A stretch of 64,000 nt of DNA from Hymenopus coronatus (GCA_030762935.1 CM060895.1:41716001-41780000); one strand, 5' to 3'. Counted from the stretch's first letter, positions 19,083-30,807 are shown. Notes: generated by a model from the sequence alone, not told the origin. Numbers and translations are program-made.

Positions 19083-21150
19083 ATGGTTCGAAACAGAAAA
19101 CGAAAAACTAATATAATTATGACACCTGAAGACAAGGTGAAAGAAGCTGTAGAAGCCGTCATAAAAACGGTTATTCTGTGCTTGCAGCATCTAAGGAATA
19201 TGCAATTCCTAGGCAAACACTTGCTAGGTAAGTTAAGATAATTTAGCATTATCTAGATTTGGAAATGCAACTTGAACCATTTACATAACCTAAAATGCTA
19301 TAGTGCTAATTCACACAATTATATTTCCAGTTATAGGAACAAAGCAAAGAATGCATCAGCTCTGGAAGATGTTCGATTTTGTGCTAAATGTAACTCTAGG
19401 CAAGTTTTTACATTGGCGCAAGAACAACTTTTAAGTGATTAATGTTCAGGTGTCTGCCAACACACTGCATGTTATCACCCTTAAGCAGCTCACTAAGTTG
19501 ACATATGAGATAGCAGCTTGCAATAAGATCAAAATGACAGAAAATTGGGAGAGAAATAAACATATTGGCTCAGATTGGTGCCAGGGATTTTTTAAAACAC
19601 ATCCTTCAATGAGTTTGAGGAAGTCACAGTCTACTTCATTAATAAGAGCAACAAGCTTCAACTAATACTTGTTCTTGGCATGTTCTTTGGAAAATTGTTT
19701 GAAATCTTGTAGCATCATCCATATGGACCTAACTCCATATACAATTTAGATGAGACTGGAATGACAACTGTGCAGACACCACCCAAAATAATTGCTCAAA
19801 AAGGACAAAAATAAGTAGGATAGTTAACATCTGCTGAACGTGGTTGCTTACATTGGTTGCTTGTGTAAATGCATTGGGAAATTCTATTCCACCTGCATTA
19901 ATATTCCCAAGTTTGTTGCACAGAACATGTGCTACATGACGCACCAGCACAAACACTAGGTTTAGGCCACAAATCTTGAAGGATAACAGAGGAAAATTTT
20001 GTTCACTGCATGAATCATTTCGTTAAACATTCAACGTGCATCCCTTGAGAAACCAGCATAGAGTCTATTGATATAACGAAGCATGACAAGACTATTCAAC
20101 ACTTCCACCTCATTGTAGGCACAAACTTCAACCTTGTTATTCTTTTCGAGTTAGCGACGTGAGCACATTTCCTCTGAAGATGTCCCTCACAGACAGGGAC
20201 GAAACGTTAGGTAGAAATATTTTAACTAAACATATTTTAACCTACAGACCACGGCAAAATAGCCCAAAAATTTTAAATTTTAAAGTTTAGATAGAAGTGT
20301 TTATGGTGCTTTCAAGAAGTTTTATTACAATGCTTGTGACATCATAAAGACCATCACAATAAAAAAATGTTGCTGCACTTGTTGGAAGACTATATCCAAA
20401 GGCATTCATGGTGTCCACATCATATCAGGATTTTAATGCACTGGCATTTATCCTCTGAACAGTTATTTTTACAGAGCAGGATTTCCTGCTTGCATCATTG
20501 ACATACCGTGAGGAAGCTGAAGATGCAACCAATGTGGGTGACTAGACAACCTCAAGAAAATCCTATATGCCAGGAACTTCAATGGAGGATAACATTTCAA
20601 CATCATATCTATTGGTCACACCCCAGGACATCAGCCCACTTGCAAATGCACCCAAAAAGAAGAGTTCAACTCATGGGAGGAAAAGAGGCAAAACCTGAAT
20701 CTTGACAAACACTCTGGAAAAACAGGAGCTTAGGGAACAAAGTAAGAAGAAAGAAAAGAGAACTACAAAAAAGTTACCTCTCTGGAAAGCACTCAGAGCA
20801 AAACAGCAGCTTGTTCTGGAAAGTGATAAGTCTGAGGAAGAGATGGAAATTTGAATGACAGTGATGAAGAGCCATATATATTTGAAATGCTTGCTTAAGA
20901 TGTCAAAAAAGATGACTATGTTGTAGTCAAAGTAAAGACTTTACAACAGGAAATTCCATTTCGTCACTTTGTTGCCATAATCAATTATGCCAACAGTGAG
21001 AAAAAAACTGCAGTAGTGTCTTACATGAAGTCGCACAAAAGTGAGAAACATTTCTTTATGCCAAATAACGCTGAAACAAGTTGTATTGAATTTAGTGACA
21101 CTGTGTATTTTACCCAAGCCACAACCTATTGGAGCCGCCAAGTGCTGTAA
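19083..21150 (+). pseudogene. pogo/Tigger transposase with an intron, decayed
   Basis: ATG 19083 starts MVRNRKRKTNI, then after a frameshift near 19160 the psq HTH (KEYAIPRQTLA). A GT/AG intron (19228-19330, GTAAGT donor, TTTCCAG acceptor) joins TLA to SYRNKAKN. The CENP-B-type domain is open from 19435 (QVSANTLHVITLKQLTKLTY, WCQGFFKTHPSMSLRKSQST). The DDE part shows YNLDETGMTTVQTPPKII, LTSAERG and HDAPAQTLG. A foreign repeat piece sits at about 20085-20290. The 3' part has KAFMVSTSYQDFN, SPLANAPKKK, an acidic tail and DDYVVVKVKTLQQ. It cannot give a working protein because of multiple shifts and that insertion. Confidence 0.8.
20085..20290. repeat. Unclassified repeat fragment inside the pogo transposase
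   Basis: It interrupts the DDE domain. The text CTCACAGACAGGGACGAAAC followed by GTTAGG and ending ACCACGGCAAAATAGCCCAA is of a type seen repeatedly in arthropod genomes near retroelement 3' ends. I cannot name its family from sequence alone. Confidence 0.4.
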
Positions 21151-21526
21151 TAATATTCCATCTAGCCTTTCCTGTCTCTCTGTGCCATTACAATGTGCAG
21201 TAAAAATATAAGAGAGATTGTGCAATAATGAAATTGATGCATTAAGCTCAATAAATGTTTAATATTAGTTATTTAACTTTACACATCTGTGCTCATAGTA
21301 CCCTCAGTTTGCTCACTCTGTGCCTGCATGGGGCACAATGAACACAAGACGCACATTGTTACTTTTTTTGTTTATCAAAAACAAAAGTATAAGCCAAAAA
21401 GAAAAAAAGTTATATTACATTCTAATTACTTATCTAGTGTAAGTTATTTTAAATATCTGTTGCAGTTATTACAGCTACAAAAAAAATATGAAATGATCTA
21501 TGTAGGTACTCACTGTGCCCCACCTT

Positions 21527-22111
21527 CCCATATTAAATAGGTAATAGGGATGTGTATATATTATTATATAGTTTATTGTTAGTTTGCCTGTTAGGGTATG
21601 AACGGTTTTCGCGGAGAATAAGTATGATTGGTTAATTTCAATTAGGTAGGGATAAGGGGGAACCGCATCGCTGGCGACCATTGGGAGATAGTTCAATCAG
21701 TAGATAGACAAGAGCGCACGATGGATGCTACATTTGCCTTGTTGTGCCAGGAGTTCTATGCCATTAAGATGTGAGATAAGCCACAACTAAATCCACAGGG
21801 CATGTAAAACATCAATACTAAAATTGGAGATTAGATGTAAAAATGTGAGAGTACAGTATTATGATAAAATAGATTCTGGCACCGAGTAGTTGCTCATGCG
21901 TTGACACAACTGGCAAGAAAGGCTGCATAATTGTGAGACATGATAATGTGCAAATAAAATGTCAAAAGAGATTATCAAAATTGGAAATTCAAATTTTTTT
22001 GCACTTAGACTAAAATTTGTCATTCATCTTAGTGACCTGCTACATCATAACTGTGCTGTTACCATGAAAATATCCAATGGCTTCTAAGAGTTCCCGTCGG
22101 TTACTGTCAAG

Positions 22112-22118
<7 letters not shown>
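21527..22118. other. Spacer, nothing recognised
   Basis: No long open frame and no repeat recognised. It ends in a 29-base A run. Confidence 0.4.

Positions 22119-22147
<29 letters not shown>
22119..22147. repeat. Poly-A run
   Basis: 29 consecutive A. It may be the tail of a retroposed sequence whose body lies to the left, but no body or target duplication was recognised. Confidence 0.9.
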
Positions 22148-22149
<2 letters not shown>

Positions 22150-22159
22150 CTGTGGTTTG

Positions 22160-22730
22160 ATATCACTCGTTTGTAGTGATGAGAATGAAAATATATGACA
22201 AGTGTAAATTATGTGGTTTACAAGGTGTATTTCGTTTAATGAATTCATAAATGATGCAACAGAATTAACATGGTAGACTTGGAAAAATGTTGAAGGGAAG
22301 ATTGCTAAAATTGCGAAAGGAGACACTGTCTCTGAAACTCTCAAAGAGTTCAGTTTATTAATCATTCATTGTTCTTAATAAAAATGCAAAAAAGCTACTC
22401 CTTAGAAAATACTATTAATGTTGCTGAAGAAAGCATTGTGCTTCAAATAGATTTTGCTGAAAACTATTCAGTATGGTAGCAAGATGAAATTGTCTACATA
22501 CGGGGTTCACAAGTCATCATATTCCCAGTTGCTGCCTAGATATCTTTTATTGTTCTCCAAAGTTATGTTACAATCAGTAACAAACTTTCGCAACAAACAA
22601 GCTGTTGAAACATCTATTAATAACCATTAAAACAAAGTTGCAAAATCATTAATGTTAAAAATGTATACTATATTCCATGACTGTTTCTTTTAAAATCCCA
22701 TAAGATATTAAATGAGCCGCTTGTACGAAA
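22160..22730 (+). pseudogene. Fragment of unnamed arthropod repeat-protein family (DFAENY motif)
   Basis: Broken frames read TWKNVEGKIAKIAKGDTVSE (about 22275-22335), ESIVLQIDFAENYSVW (about 22432-22480), then DEIVYIRGSQVIIFPVAA (about 22485-22540). The D(F/x)AENY followed by a QVxIF block is typical of a protein family that recurs in arthropod genomes in many dead copies, of unknown biochemical function and probably part of a mobile element. Here only the middle survives. A second, more complete copy lies at 26.2-28 kb. Confidence 0.6.
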
Positions 22731-23535
22731 CTCAGTTTTGTTCAAATTGAGTAGAGGACACTCACAACAGTTGTTTTCCATCAAATTGCCTGTCCCTTTC
22801 ATAGAAATATATATATATGCTTAATATATTTATCATTGATCTTTTGCATTAATGTGACTTGCAAAACCAAGTAGCATCCCTAATGCGTCACTGAAAAAAA
22901 AAATTGCCACTATCAATAATTTATTTTCACAGGAATGCCATCTTGCACTCAGAAGGATTATATTACTTATTTTTCTCAGTCCTGTTCCGTCATGCATATG
23001 ATTGTTTATAAATTCTATTTCTGCTTTGTTTATCTTTCTATAATAAAGAAATAACTCTTTTTTACTATAATACATTAGGCTTTAACATATATTAACATTT
23101 AGTCCCTTACAAAATTAAAAAAGCAGAAAACTGTTGCAATTGTCCCATTCCACCACTTGGAATGGCCCTCCTATGTATTCACATCAGTCCAACAATTAAC
23201 TTAAGGTGTATTTTCACTAACCTCTCTTATGCCTTAACAGCCTGTTAACACTAGGATAAACCAATAAAAAGCAAGTAAACTAGATGTTAAATTTTATGAG
23301 AGTCTGAAACTGGCCTTAAGTATTAATAATTAATTCTGCATTACAGTTTTAACTATTATGTTAATTTTAAAATATAATGAGCCTGATTTTCAGTTCTGTA
23401 TATGGAAAATCTATACCAATAATAAATCTCAATATAAAGAAATATATAAAAAAATGCAAATGGATTTACAAACATAAAAAATGTTGCATTCATCCAGGAG
23501 ATATATTACGATTAACAGTGTCTCGAAAGTTGATG
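22731..23535. other. Spacer, nothing recognised
   Basis: AT-rich DNA with a short (TA) run at 22808. Short ORFs only. Confidence 0.4.
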
Positions 23536-23539
23536 TTCC

Positions 23540-25250
23540 TAAATGAAGGTTAAGAGGGTTACCACCCATCCAGGATTACTCCAGACAGTCCAGGTATGCA
23601 GAAATTTGACTTATTTTTCCATGATATTCTCAGTGCAACATCAGCAACTCATTCTGCAAATGCTGTTAGGAACGAATCTCAAAAGAATCAAGAGTTTTTT
23701 AATATCAAAGCCAGGCAGTTTTAATGAAGCCAAAGCTAATTCATTTAACATGCCTTTATGTGAAGCTTTTACTGCCGTCAATATACCAATTGCTACACTA
23801 CAAAATCCAATATTGAAAAACTTTTTTCAAAAAAAGTACCAGATGAGTCCACCTTAAGAAAGAATGTATTACCCCAGTTGTATGAGAAAGCTATTGAAGA
23901 CAAAGGCAGACATCGCTGGCCACATTTGGTTAAGTGTGGACGAAACAACGGATGCTTGTGGTAGATATGTTTCTGCCATAGTTGTGGGCAAACTCACTTC
24001 TGAGGAAAAATAAATAAATGGAGTGTTTTTTATGGATGCTCTTTAACTACTGAGGTTCTCAGCTGGGGAGGTTCTATACTGGGCATGAAAGACCGCTTAA
24101 TTTTGCTCAGAGGCCTATTTATCAGGCTTGAGGTTATTTTACGTGCCGTAAATCTACAACACAGGACGAATGGCTTTACTTCCCTTCCAAAGGAAGCCAT
24201 GCTACGGATTTTTACGCCCAAAAAAATCCATTGTCCTCCGCCAGGTTTGAACCCGCGACCTTGGGTATATGAAGTTAGCATGGTAACCATTACACCATGG
24301 AGGGTGACCCTTCTTCTGAGGAACCCAATACATCTCATGTCATTGTATGCAAGGAACTTCAACAAACCAACCACTCTATAATATCAATTGCAGTGAGGGA
24401 TGCTTTAAAAGTCATATGGCCAGATGCAGAAGGAGAGGAAAAATTGAGATTGTTAGTGACCGACAGTGCAGCTAATATGTTGAAAGCGGGTGAATGTCTA
24501 AAGGCTTTCCATCCTCATGTGCTTCATGTCACCTGTCTTGCATATGGACTCCACCGGGTAGCTGAAAAGATTCGGGAAGAGCATCCTACAGTCAACAAAA
24601 TAATTTCTTCAGTGAAGATTTTCTTGAAAGCATCAAATCGAGGTGATATTCTGAGAGAAGTATCCTTCGATACCACTGCCTCCACAGCACGTAGTGATGC
24701 GGTGGGATACTTGGCTATCAGCAGCAATGTATTAGGCGGAAAACTACACAAGCATTGTAGAGGTAATTGATTCATTAAATGAACTTGATACAGCCGTCAT
24801 TGTAAAGGCAAAGAAAACATTGCACTCAGGAGCAGCAGTACAGGAGTTGAGCTGTATCAAAGCAAATTGCTTTCACTTTGAAAGTGCAATAAAAAAAAAA
24901 TTGGAAGGATCATCTCTCCCCATGACAGAAGCATTGCAAGTCATAGAGGAGGTAAGAAACAAAGTGGTACCTGGACAAAGTGGAGAAGTTGGAAGCTGTT
25001 TTGGTGCGGTCCAGATTTCAAGGTTGTAGCAACAATTGGCCATGTTCTCTGTGGAGAAAAACTCCAGGGATCATTGAGTTGGAATCCTAAAGAAATAACC
25101 GAGATGAAGTTCCCACCTCTTAACTCGTGTGTAGTGGGATGCAGTTTCTCTGCTTTCAAGCGCATTTTAACAGAAGACAGATGGGGGTTTACACCTCACA
25201 ATCTTTCCAAGTACTTCCTTGTTCAGTGTCATACTAGGAGTGCAAAATGA
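23540..25250 (+). pseudogene. hAT-superfamily transposase relic, split by a SINE
   Basis: Read in order: FNMPLCEAFTAVNIPIATLQ (about 23738-23797) and a frameshift; WLSVDETTDACGRYVSAIVV with the first catalytic Asp (about 23928-23988); then a SINE (24008-24312). Next come VIVCKELQQTNHSIISIAVR, LLVTDSAANMLKAGECLKAF with the second Asp, HVTCLAYGLHRVAEKIREEH and NKIISSVKIFLKAS (24330-24640). The region after 24760 is shifted but gives FPPLNSCVVGCSFSAFKRIL (about 25110-25170), the hAT C-terminal dimerisation segment with its conserved Glu region eroded. A close relative lies on the minus strand at 44.6-46 kb. This is the CGGBP-like/THAP-less hAT type commonly seen in arthropods; the subfamily is inference. 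Confidence 0.8.
24008..24312 (-). mobile_element. SINE family A, full-length, inserted in hAT transposase
   Basis: Reverse complement starts with a tRNA-like head (GGTGTAATGGTTACCATGCT, B box GGGTTCAAACCTGG), then the body and a TTTATGGACGC-type end in reverse. It is flanked by an exact 11-bp duplication CTTCTGAGGAA (23997-24007, 24313-24323). Removing it restores a continuous hAT frame (GKLTSEE to EEPNTSHV). Confidence 0.93.
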
Positions 25251-26200
25251 CTACAGAAAACTTTTGCATTTGTAGTGCTTAAAATTAAGGGTGTGTTTTT
25301 AAAGTATAATATTAAAATAAAATGAGTATACTCAGTACTTTTTCACCTGCAGTGTTGGAAATTTAATTGTCTTTTTCAGCTTTTGCACAGTAGTGCTTGA
25401 AATTAGTTTGCTTTTCAGTACCATACTATTTGTAGGTGTATTGAATTTGGTACTTTCAAATATATACCAAAGATCCTATAAATTCCTAAATTCAACATAT
25501 AAGATTCTATAAAATCCTAATACGCTGATACATAGAACCTAATTTTAACTTTTTAGAACCTAAAAATCTGGGGCATATTAATGTGTACCCAGCACGCAAA
25601 TTCAAGATGGATGTTTCACTTGAAGTTGGGTAAGAATATCATTTTTCAATTTGATAACTTCACTAAATTAAATGCTTTCAAGCAATACTTTGATTCTATG
25701 CTGAAAGTGTTTAGTTGCTTCCTGTTTACAGTAAAATTCAATGAAAAAATTGCATATCTTAGTTATTTGCTCCATATGATATCCATGTGGCATGTAATGT
25801 TTGTTACAGAAAATATAACTATTATCCTGTAATTGTTTTACAAGTTAAATATCAGGAAGAAATTTTGTATTAACTTTGTTTATAACCTGTTCTAATCAAA
25901 CATTCCAATAAATTACTTAAACATAAATTTGTATAATAAACGTTACATCATATAACAAATGTTATACAACAGTAGTGTAATGTTTGTTACATAATATTTA
26001 GTTTCAGTACACAGCATTCTAACAAAAGTACTTTGGAATTCTAAAAATAAACTTTGTTCTGAAATCTGAAATGAGTCATGTAAATTACATTTCAGAATAT
26101 AAAAAAAAAAAAATCCAAAGTCAGTGGCCAAAGAATGCAAGAATACAGAGTATGAATGAATTAAGAACAAACTTCAGAAAGGCTTGCTAATTCTTGTGAA
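25251..26200. other. AT-rich spacer, nothing recognised
   Basis: One 83-codon ORF (25581-25832) is hydrophobic and unlike any family known to me. A run of 13 A is at 26100. Confidence 0.4.
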
Positions 26201-26203
26201 ATC

Positions 26204-27990
26204 ATGAGAATATATAAAATGCAACCAAAATCTAAAACACAAAAAATTGCAGAAAGGGAAGCAACATGCAACAGTACAGAAGTTTCAAGAGAAGCTGCTA
26301 GTCTGAATTCACAGCATGACCATACCCTGAATAGTCCTCCATATTACAGTGGTAAAGCAGTTAAAAGGGCTGAAAAAAGCCTACCACAAAGTCCTCGAAA
26401 AAGATCAGTGGTTGTGAGGAAACTTAATAAATCATTTAATTCGTCAGCACAACCATATGAATGTAAAAATTCAAAATTCTACATTAGTGAAGAGACAAAG
26501 GAAAAAGAGAGTTATATAATTCTGATCATACTTCCTGGCAAAATGGGAAAGAAAGAACGTAAAAAAGACACCTCTTGTCTATCATTTAAATGAAGGATTT
26601 TTTTTTTAAAAAGTGGAATCCCAAGGTAAAAATAGGACTGTCCAAATTTTGTGAAATGAGAACTAAACATGTCCCGTTTGTATCTAACAAAGACATCAAA
26701 TTGTATGCTGTTGCCATTGCAAAAACATGCAGCTATTAATTTCTACAGCACCTTGGAAAGTAAATGAAAAACCATAGTAAAGGAACTTCTCAGTAAAACT
26801 GTATACAATATGGAAATAAAAAATTGCATGAGGAGAAACTGTCAGGAATGTGGATATGTTTTATCAACAATTAATGATAGGATGAGACTCATGTCAGACA
26901 GTGAGAAGGTGGACATTTGGTTCAGAAAGAACTACCTCAAGACGAGTTTTTTAATTTTTTAACAGTCAGCTTATGTAACTCTCTGCTCATATCTACAATA
27001 AGAATATGCTGTGGAAAGAGTTGTAGAAACAGAAAATTCACTTCTTTCAGGCCCGATTTTGCTGAAAACTATTGCAAAATTTCAAAATGGCAGCACATAG
27101 CTTACAGGCATCTTCTGATACATCAACAACAGTCTACACTGCAGTGAGCTATTTCTGCCAGTGTTATTCTGATGATCTTACAACCACATGCCTGGCTGTA
27201 ATTAGTGATACATAAAGACATGGTACTACTGAAGTTGCAGTTTTCAATGAAGATATACTGAATTACATGGCCACTTTAATGCACTCTCCCATAATTGCAG
27301 TATCTGTGGACTTATGGTGCTGCTTAACACCTCAAAAACTAGAAGGCAATGGTGCTGCTTAACACCTCAAAAACTAGAAGGCACTGACTGGGTATAGTTT
27401 GATGTTCTAGGATGTAAAGTTGAATGGAACTACCAAGAGATGGTGTTGGGAGCTTTCCTTAAGCGAAATGTGTGGAAGGGAGTTCTACAGGGAAACACAA
27501 TTGTGCAAAATGCTAAGAACTTTTAGGATGTGGCAAGATGACAGTTCATACATACCTGCTTTTATGTCACATCTAAAATTGTAGTAATAACGGAGAAGTA
27601 TAAAGAGAAATTGACAACCATTGGAATTCAATAAGCTGAGCATTAAAAGTAAGTTTATCTTACGTAGTCATGTTGTTCTCAAATACAGATGATGTTGAAC
27701 CAACAAAACATTGCAAACTCCTGGAATGACAGCCAAGCTAAAAGAGAAACATCTGCAGTAGCTGTGGATTCTGATATGACAGTTGGTGACTGTTTTTGTT
27801 CATTACCCTAAAACTGAACACAATTATGTTAGGGTACAACATCCTGATTGAAACAAGCAATATGTGCACAGTGCAAGTTATTTAAAGATGTGAAGGAAAG
27901 AATCTTTATTGTTATCAAGTGAATGATGCATATGTAATATCAGCAGATTTCATTATATGCACTTTCCAAATCTAAGGAAAATATACATTT
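26204..27990 (+). pseudogene. Unnamed arthropod repeat-protein family, larger copy
   Basis: The open piece 26204-26593 shows AVKRAEKSLPQSPRKRSVVV and later YIILIILPGKMGKKERKKDT. A shifted continuation reads VKIGLSKFCEMRTKHVPFVS (about 26625-26685), then a Cys-containing section (NCMRRNCQECGYVL, about 26823-26865). Further degraded text gives LSHNCSICGLMVLL, VEWNYQEMVLGAFLKRNVWK (about 27420-27480) and DSDMTVGDCFCSLP (27770-27812). The PRKR head, the GLSKF block, a Cys cluster and a WN..E...G block in this order mark the same transposon-associated family as the 22.2-kb fragment. Many stops; dead. Function unknown. Confidence 0.6.
27314..27383. repeat. 35-bp perfect tandem duplication
   Basis: Two identical units beginning ATGGTGCTGCTTAACACC at 27314 and 27349, inside the dead repeat-protein gene. 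Lack of divergence suggests a recent slip or copying event. Confidence 0.9.
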
Positions 27991-28479
27991 AGCATGAAGT
28001 TCATAGCTCTGTTTAAATAGCCAGACCGATACTGCAAGACTGAGCTGAGAGGGGTGTAGACTGGTCATTTATTTCTTTTAAAAGTAACGATTACGGCTGA
28101 CTATGTAATGTCCGTTACACTTTTGTTTTTTATTAGTGTATCTCGTAAACAAATATTCTTTTCAGTATACTGTGTAATTTTTCTGGAGTGAAATTAAAAT
28201 ACTTTAAAGCTAAATAACTAACTAGCAGAACAAAGATTAACATTCTTTGCATACTCCAGAATGCTTCTCCTTTGATGTAACTTTTGTTACATTTTTTAAA
28301 AATAAAAAAATACAAAATAACAACACAAGCTATTGTTTTTATATAACAAAATTTCCAATTTGTCCTTTGTTAGTAGAAATGTTGAAAAGGTCTGTGGTTG
28401 TTTATAGATGGTCACAAAAAACCATGTAGTTGTTGAAATTGCATGTACCTGAAACGTTTGTTACAATGGAATGACCCAA

Positions 28480-29075
28480 TTGGAGGCAAGCGAATGTACT
28501 TCCACAAAGTGTTCGAAATAATGAAAAGTTTATTAAATGAACTCGGAGACTGCACAGTGGCTTCTATGGCTATAGTTTCTTTGTCTTAGAAACCTTGCTG
28601 CTCAAAAAATACTACAGTTGAAATCGAAATTGAACAAATTTTATGAGCGTGCTACTGCTTATTTACAAAAATGGTTCATTTTTGTGAGAATAACCCATTC
28701 CATAATTTCAAAGTCTTCATCCGCACAGAAATATAAAATGAAATGACCTTGAAAATGTCACTACTCAACTTGCCTTTGTGATCTTGAGAACATGAATACC
28801 TCTTATAAAGGAAGTTCTTCCTGAATTTATTTCAAAACATAATTCAGGCGATCCAATGTGGAGCTTCTTATTTGCAAAAGCTGAAGTGGATTCCTTTCCA
28901 AATTTGTTTGTAATTGTTCAGTATATTCTTTCTATTCCTGCGAGTAATAAATTTATAGAACGAGCGTTTTCGATAATGGGAAATGTTTGACTTGACAATC
29001 GTAATATGCTAGATGTAGATGTGGTTAAGGCAGAATTCAATGCAAAGTCAATTTCGAATCAATGAAATGTGTTTT
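28480..29075 (+). pseudogene. hAT transposase C-terminal fragment
   Basis: Frames switch but the order is clear: FYERATAYLQKWF and CENNPFHNFKVF (about 28635-28715), then PEFISKHNSGDPMWSFLFAK (about 28822-28880) and SIPASNKFIERAFSIMGN (about 28930-28985). The last is the conserved hAT dimerisation helix with its ERAFS core, ending NRNMLDVDVVKAEFNAK. The front half was not found directly upstream, so it is a 5'-truncated piece. It is a different hAT lineage from the 24-kb copy. Confidence 0.75.
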
Positions 29076-29840
29076 TTATGACTAACTACTATCTAAACCC
29101 TCGCTTAAGGCTGCAAAATCAAACAAGAAGTATGCATCTAAGTTACAATGATCAAAGAGACAATTGATTATACTTCATAATATGCAGTATAAGAGACGCA
29201 ATTTGTAAATGTATGGGCGTGTACTCTATGTAGTAATTTGAAAGAAATCTACTTCGTAAATGTCCATTATTTTTAAAACTTTACTGATCATTATAACATT
29301 AAGTTGGCATTTGATTGCCTAGGTAGTGTACAAAAAACATTTCTTCCATGCACACTCTGTCCACAAAAAAAAGTCTCGGAATGTAAAAATAAAAAGGTAG
29401 CAAACTAAAGGTTAAATGAAATTGTATCCCCATACCTAGCAATCTCCATCAGTCGACTTTTCCGAGTATAATTTAATGTGGAAATATCAGTATGAAACCA
29501 CATATATTGCTGTACCAGTGTACTTAACACCATCTCCTAAGACTACCGATATCCCTTCATAAAAAAGTTGCTCGCCTTGCTTTAGAAACCTGTTTCGGTG
29601 TAGACCAGAGTGCATTTTCGGAAAGCACTTTGGATCAAGACATCCGTTGCACTTCACCTACATATACATACTATAACTTAAATCAGAGTAATTACTAAGC
29701 ATCCTTCACAGTCGATCCATAGACAATGAGTTACAATATCACCACAAATTCGCAGAAGACGCCATTCGTAAACGCCATAAAACCGGAAACTGAAACTTCA
29801 CCACTGCTTAGCCAACCTTGAAAAGTAAAATTATCACCAA
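29076..29840. other. Spacer, nothing recognised
   Basis: No long frame on either strand and no repeat that I recognise elsewhere in the window. Confidence 0.4.
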
Positions 29841-30286
29841 TGGACAAAATTGGGTAATGTTACCATTTAGAGGTCAGTTGGCTGCGTAACGTTAGGCAGT
29901 CAACCTTTGCATCTGAAAGGTGCAATGTTCAGCATAATGGAGCATATATAGTTGGTATTGCGAAAAGGAGGTAAGGCAGCGCAGTCATAGGGTAGTGTGG
30001 AACGCATGAAATTTGCAATTAACGTATATGTCTTAGGAAGCGTAACTATAGCAAGGCGGGGAAACTCAGAAATATACAATGAGACAGAGCATTCATAGGA
30101 ACGTGCGGGACAAGCTGAAATATGCAATTATACTCAGGGAACGCATATTCTCTTCTTCCGAAAATCTCATACTGTTCTCCACCTCTTCCATATTTTCTTC
30201 GATGACAAAACAGCCTTTTTTAAGGCTACCAATGACATTACTAAAGAGCACGTAGATCTGGTTGGGCTGACAGATATTCTTACAAC

Positions 30287-30287
<1 letters not shown>

Positions 30288-30352
<65 letters not shown>

Positions 30353-30390
30353 CACCAATAATAATAATAATAATAAATAATAATAATAAT
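30288..30390. repeat. (AAT)n microsatellite
   Basis: About 100 bases, interrupted once by ACCACC. The Leu/Ile-rich ORFs running through it are artefacts of the repeat. Confidence 0.95.
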
Positions 30391-30522
30391 TTTTATTTAC
30401 TACTAATGCTCCTGTATTCATTAAAAAGAAACAAATCAATCGATAACCTTTTTTTTTTTTAACAGTTGCTTTGTGTATTAATTTCTCCATTTAACCCAAA
30501 ATATAACTTGATCAAACTATTG

Positions 30523-30807
30523 TCGCCCTGCGTGGTGTAATGGTTACCATGCTGACTTCATATACCCAAGGTTGCGGGTTCAAACCCGGCGGAGGACGAT
30601 GAATTTTTTCGGGTGTAAAAATCCTTAGCATGGCTTCCTTCGGAAGGGAAATAAAGTCCCGTGTCGTAGATTTACGGCACGTAAAAGAACCTCAAGCCTG
30701 ATAGAGAGGCCTCTGAGCAAAATTAAGCGGTCTTTCACGCCCAGTATAGAATGGGACGCTGAGAACCACAGCAGTTAAGAGCGTCCATAAATAACACGCC
30801 ATTTTTT
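30523..30807 (+). mobile_element. SINE family A, full-length reference copy
   Basis: 285 bp: tRNA-like head with A box GTGGTGTAATGGTTACCATG and B box GGGTTCAAACCCGG, a conserved body (GTGTCGTAGATTTACGGCAC and TTAAGCGGTCTTTCACGCCC), and an end at GAGCGTCCATAAATAACACG plus a T-rich tail. Exact 12-bp target duplication ATCAAACTATTG at 30511-30522 and 30808-30819. Repeat copy 2 (near 39965) preserves the uninserted arrangement. Confidence 0.95.

Larger units (their letters stand above)
18624..21526 (+). mobile_element. pogo/Tigger DNA transposon with terminal and subterminal repeats, about 2.9 kb
   Basis: Ends are inverted: left GGCTGGGGTACAGTGAGC (18624-18641), right in reverse complement AAGGTGGGGCACAGTGAGT (21508-21526). 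The body encodes a pogo-type transposase relic. Further copies of the GGGGCACAGTGAG core lie at about 18961, 18985, 19010 (inverted), 21296-21317 (inverted) and 21330, all close to the ends, as expected for subterminal transposase-binding sites. Target duplication could not be fixed with certainty. Confidence 0.8.

Noticed and set aside
26204..26593. Functional 129-residue protein
   Set aside because: The similarity continues past its stop in other frames, so it is a surviving piece of a longer dead gene.
30167..30490. 107-codon minus-strand ORF rich in Leu
   Set aside because: It is a translation of the AAT microsatellite and the A/T runs beside it.
30523..30600. tRNA gene suggested by A and B boxes
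   Set aside because: The cloverleaf is imperfect, and the head is followed by a conserved SINE body and flanked by a target duplication. The same applies to the heads at 31411, 37593, 54478 and 52808.
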